Shown: positions 15,693 to 17,076 of the stretch, piece after piece
Numbering within the stretch: position 1 is the first letter of the stretch
Layout: each line of letters begins with the position of its first letter
From: Palsa-147 sp049279675
Lineage (GTDB): Bacteria > Acidobacteriota > Terriglobia > Acidiferrales > UBA7541
NCBI GenBank assembly: GCA_049279675.1
Contig: JBAPOP010000046.1
Location: forward strand, 1-17,076
Direction: 5' to 3'
DNA: 17,076 bases
Notes under the pieces: generated by a model
Databases searched by the model: none
Seen by the model: only the letters and a program-made list of their open reading frames with translations
What the model was told of the DNA's origin: nothing
Translations under genes and position numbers: made by a program

Positions 15693-16840
15693 CACGGTGC
15701 CAAGCCCACGAAGCGATACCATCTCCGCAAAGCTTCGAGGGTTTCGGCAAAAGTAAAGCGGGGCAAAAATTCAAGTTCGCCGCGAATCCTTGCGTCGTCG
15801 ATCGGCTGGGGAAAGGTGTGGAGTAAACCAACTTCGAGCTGCGGCGCGACGGTGGGTGCGTTCCCGGTTATTCCTTTTGCGCCACCGTTGACCGGCGCTC
15901 CCAGACCAAAGCGACGCACGGATTCAAATCCCGGCGCCTGCTTCAACCACGACTTCAATGGATCGTGCCTCACCGTCAAACTGAACACGCTAGGAGTTGC
16001 TTTCGCCCAGCGCGTTATTCGCCTCAATTTCCCGGAGTCGTGGATGATGTCCGCCAACGCGAATCTCGGGATCAAATCGAAGCTGGCTCCCAGCAAGTCA
16101 CAGAGCGAACGATAATAATCCCGCCAGGTCAGGCCGAATCCGTCCTGCAATACGTAAACACGATTTGCCGCTTTGGGATGGTTTGCTGCCAACAGCATCG
16201 CGTCCAACAGATGCTCGATGTAGATGTCGTTCATGTGTCCCGCGCCCTGATCAACCAAATACGCTGTCCCAGCGACGATTTCTCGCGCCGGTGCTTCACT
16301 CCAATACTTGCTTCGCGGTCCATAAATGATGGAGGGTCGCAGAACGACAGTCTCGGGCGCGCCACGCCAGTTCGCGATGATTTTCTCAGCAGCAACTTTG
16401 TTCTCCGCGTAGTCCGACGCGGATCGCGGACTAAATGGCGAATCCTCCACGATGGGACTCTTCGGGTGAAAGCCGTGTACCACAGCGCTGCTGAGGTAAA
16501 CGAAGCGACGAACACCCGCGGATCGCGCGGCTTCGAGAGAATTGGAAAGCCCCTCCACGACTGATGCGCGATCGCCCGTGACACAGTGAAATACGGTGCC
16601 GGCATCTTTGAAGATTGGCTGAAGCGAGGCCGGATTGCGCACGTCCGCGACCTGCTGGGGCATTTCGAAACGTGCAAGGAAAGCGGCACCGGGACCGATG
16701 CGGTGGATTACCGGGACTACCTGTGCTCCATGTCGGCGCAGCCGTTCAATCAGCGCGCCTCCGACGAAACCAGCAGCTCCAAGAACGACATACTTTACGT
16801 CGCGGCGCACGGCAAGATGCGGATTTTCCGAAACGTTCAT
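15692..16840 (-). CDS. NAD-dependent epimerase/dehydratase (extended SDR)
   Basis: This 382-residue Rossmann protein has VVLGAAGFVGGALIERL with the GxxGxxG nucleotide loop at about 18-34 and the active-site YLSSAVVHG at about 115-123. The catalytic Tyr144/Lys148 pair sits in DYAENKVAAEK, and LRPSIIYGPRS is at about 167-177. These fit an extended SDR acting on a sugar nucleotide (epimerase, dehydratase or reductase), but the exact reaction cannot be read. It is longer than most UDP-sugar epimerases, mainly in the C-terminal substrate-binding half. ATG at 16840 is chosen because it overlaps the upstream oxidoreductase stop as ATGA (16837-16840); a longer frame could begin at 16876. It is followed by a GT4 through a one-base overlap. 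Confidence 0.88.
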   Translation of the reverse strand: MNVSENPHLAVRRDVKYVVLGAAGFVGGALIERLRRHGAQVVPVIHRIGPGAAFLARFEMPQQVADVRNPASLQPIFKDAGTVFHCVTGDRASVVEGLSNSLEAARSAGVRRFVYLSSAVVHGFHPKSPIVEDSPFSPRSASDYAENKVAAEKIIANWRGAPETVVLRPSIIYGPRSKYWSEAPAREIVAGTAYLVDQGAGHMNDIYIEHLLDAMLLAANHPKAANRVYVLQDGFGLTWRDYYRSLCDLLGASFDLIPRFALADIIHDSGKLRRITRWAKATPSVFSLTVRHDPLKSWLKQAPGFESVRRFGLGAPVNGGAKGITGNAPTVAPQLEVGLLHTFPQPIDDARIRGELEFLPRFTFAETLEALRRWYRFVGLAP

Positions 16841-17076
16841 GGTGCGAAGATCAACGATTTGCGATTGGCGTAACACTCGGTAATCGCGTCCACGCTCTTT
16901 CTTGCTTCGCTCGCGGTGACAACGCCTTCCATTGCCTCGCGACGGCAGGCTCTGACGAAATTCCTCAACTGCTTAGTTAACGCGTATATGAAGCGGCTTC
17001 CGCTCGCCCAACGTTCGTCGCATTGCACTTCGGCACCTACTACTTCCTGGCCCCCAGAAGAAAACCGAAACCGCGA
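16837..17076 (-). CDS. Gfo/Idh/MocA-type oxidoreductase, C-terminal fragment (5' end outside window)
   Basis: An open frame runs from the right edge of the window to TGA at 16837-16839, giving the last 79 residues of a protein that starts outside. The end, with LTKQLRNFVRACRREAMEG followed by VVTASEARKSVDAITECYAN, matches the C-terminal helix and tail common to Gfo/Idh/MocA oxidoreductases ('F..a...g....t..eg..sv..i...y.S...g'). These NAD(P)-dependent enzymes often oxidise or reduce sugar nucleotides, for instance on the way to amino or uronic sugars. The catalytic N-terminal part is not visible, so the substrate is unknown. It overlaps the SDR start by ATGA and is probably in the same operon. 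Confidence 0.7.
   Translation of the reverse strand, partial: SRFRFSSGGQEVVGAEVQCDERWASGSRFIYALTKQLRNFVRACRREAMEGVVTASEARKSVDAITECYANRKSLIFAP

Noticed and set aside
15965..16564. 199-codon plus-strand ORF
   Set aside because: It is antisense to the SDR gene, which has intact nucleotide-binding and Tyr/Lys motifs.

Overview
This window is a polysaccharide (O-antigen, capsule or exopolysaccharide type) biosynthesis locus, and almost all of it is coded on the minus strand. It holds the complete dTDP-L-rhamnose gene set rfbA-rfbB-rfbC-rfbD. Around it are three GT4-type glycosyltransferases, a CgeB-like glycosyltransferase, an unassigned GT-B-like protein, a GT2 polyprenyl-phosphate sugar synthase paired with a GT-C-like membrane protein, a FkbM methyltransferase, an extended SDR epimerase/dehydratase, and the C-terminal end of a Gfo/Idh/MocA-type oxidoreductase. 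Base composition is moderately GC-rich (mid-50s by eye), with frequent GTG starts and weak Shine-Dalgarno sequences. The protein style would fit an Acidobacteriota-like or similar Gram-negative bacterium, but that is inference; nothing here fixes the taxon.

Layout from high to low coordinates, which is the direction of minus-strand transcription: oxidoreductase end (17076-16837), SDR (16840-15692), GT4 (15692-14484), GT4 (14487-13288), FkbM methyltransferase (13297-12491), GT4 (12494-11181). These are joined by stop/start overlaps of 1 to 10 bases. After a 136-base gap come rfbA and rfbB (11044-9228), which also overlap. A 211-base gap follows, holding a hairpin and a 51-codon ORF. Then come rfbC, rfbD, the CgeB-like GT and the GT-B-like protein (9016-5316). 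After a 181-base gap there is a two-gene unit, a GT-C-like membrane protein followed by a GT2 (5134-2658). A lone plus-strand membrane protein (1059-2606) runs convergent to that unit and divergent from a truncated zinc-ribbon methyltransferase at the left edge (1-852). A striking dyad lies between those two divergent genes.

Proposed joint role (inference): RfbABCD make dTDP-L-rhamnose. The SDR and oxidoreductase probably supply another modified sugar. The GT4, CgeB-like and GT-B-like enzymes assemble a repeat unit on the cytoplasmic side, with O-methylation by FkbM possible. The GT2 probably charges a polyprenyl phosphate with a sugar that the GT-C membrane protein transfers outside the inner membrane. 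No flippase, polymerase, ABC exporter or initiating phosphoglycosyl transferase is visible, so the locus must extend beyond the window or use functions coded elsewhere.

Several start sites are placed downstream of the longest possible ORF because a shorter start makes a clean stop/start junction or sits behind a good ribosome binding site: 16840, 15692, 12494, 7477 and 3365. No tRNA, rRNA, CRISPR array, insertion sequence or integrase was found.
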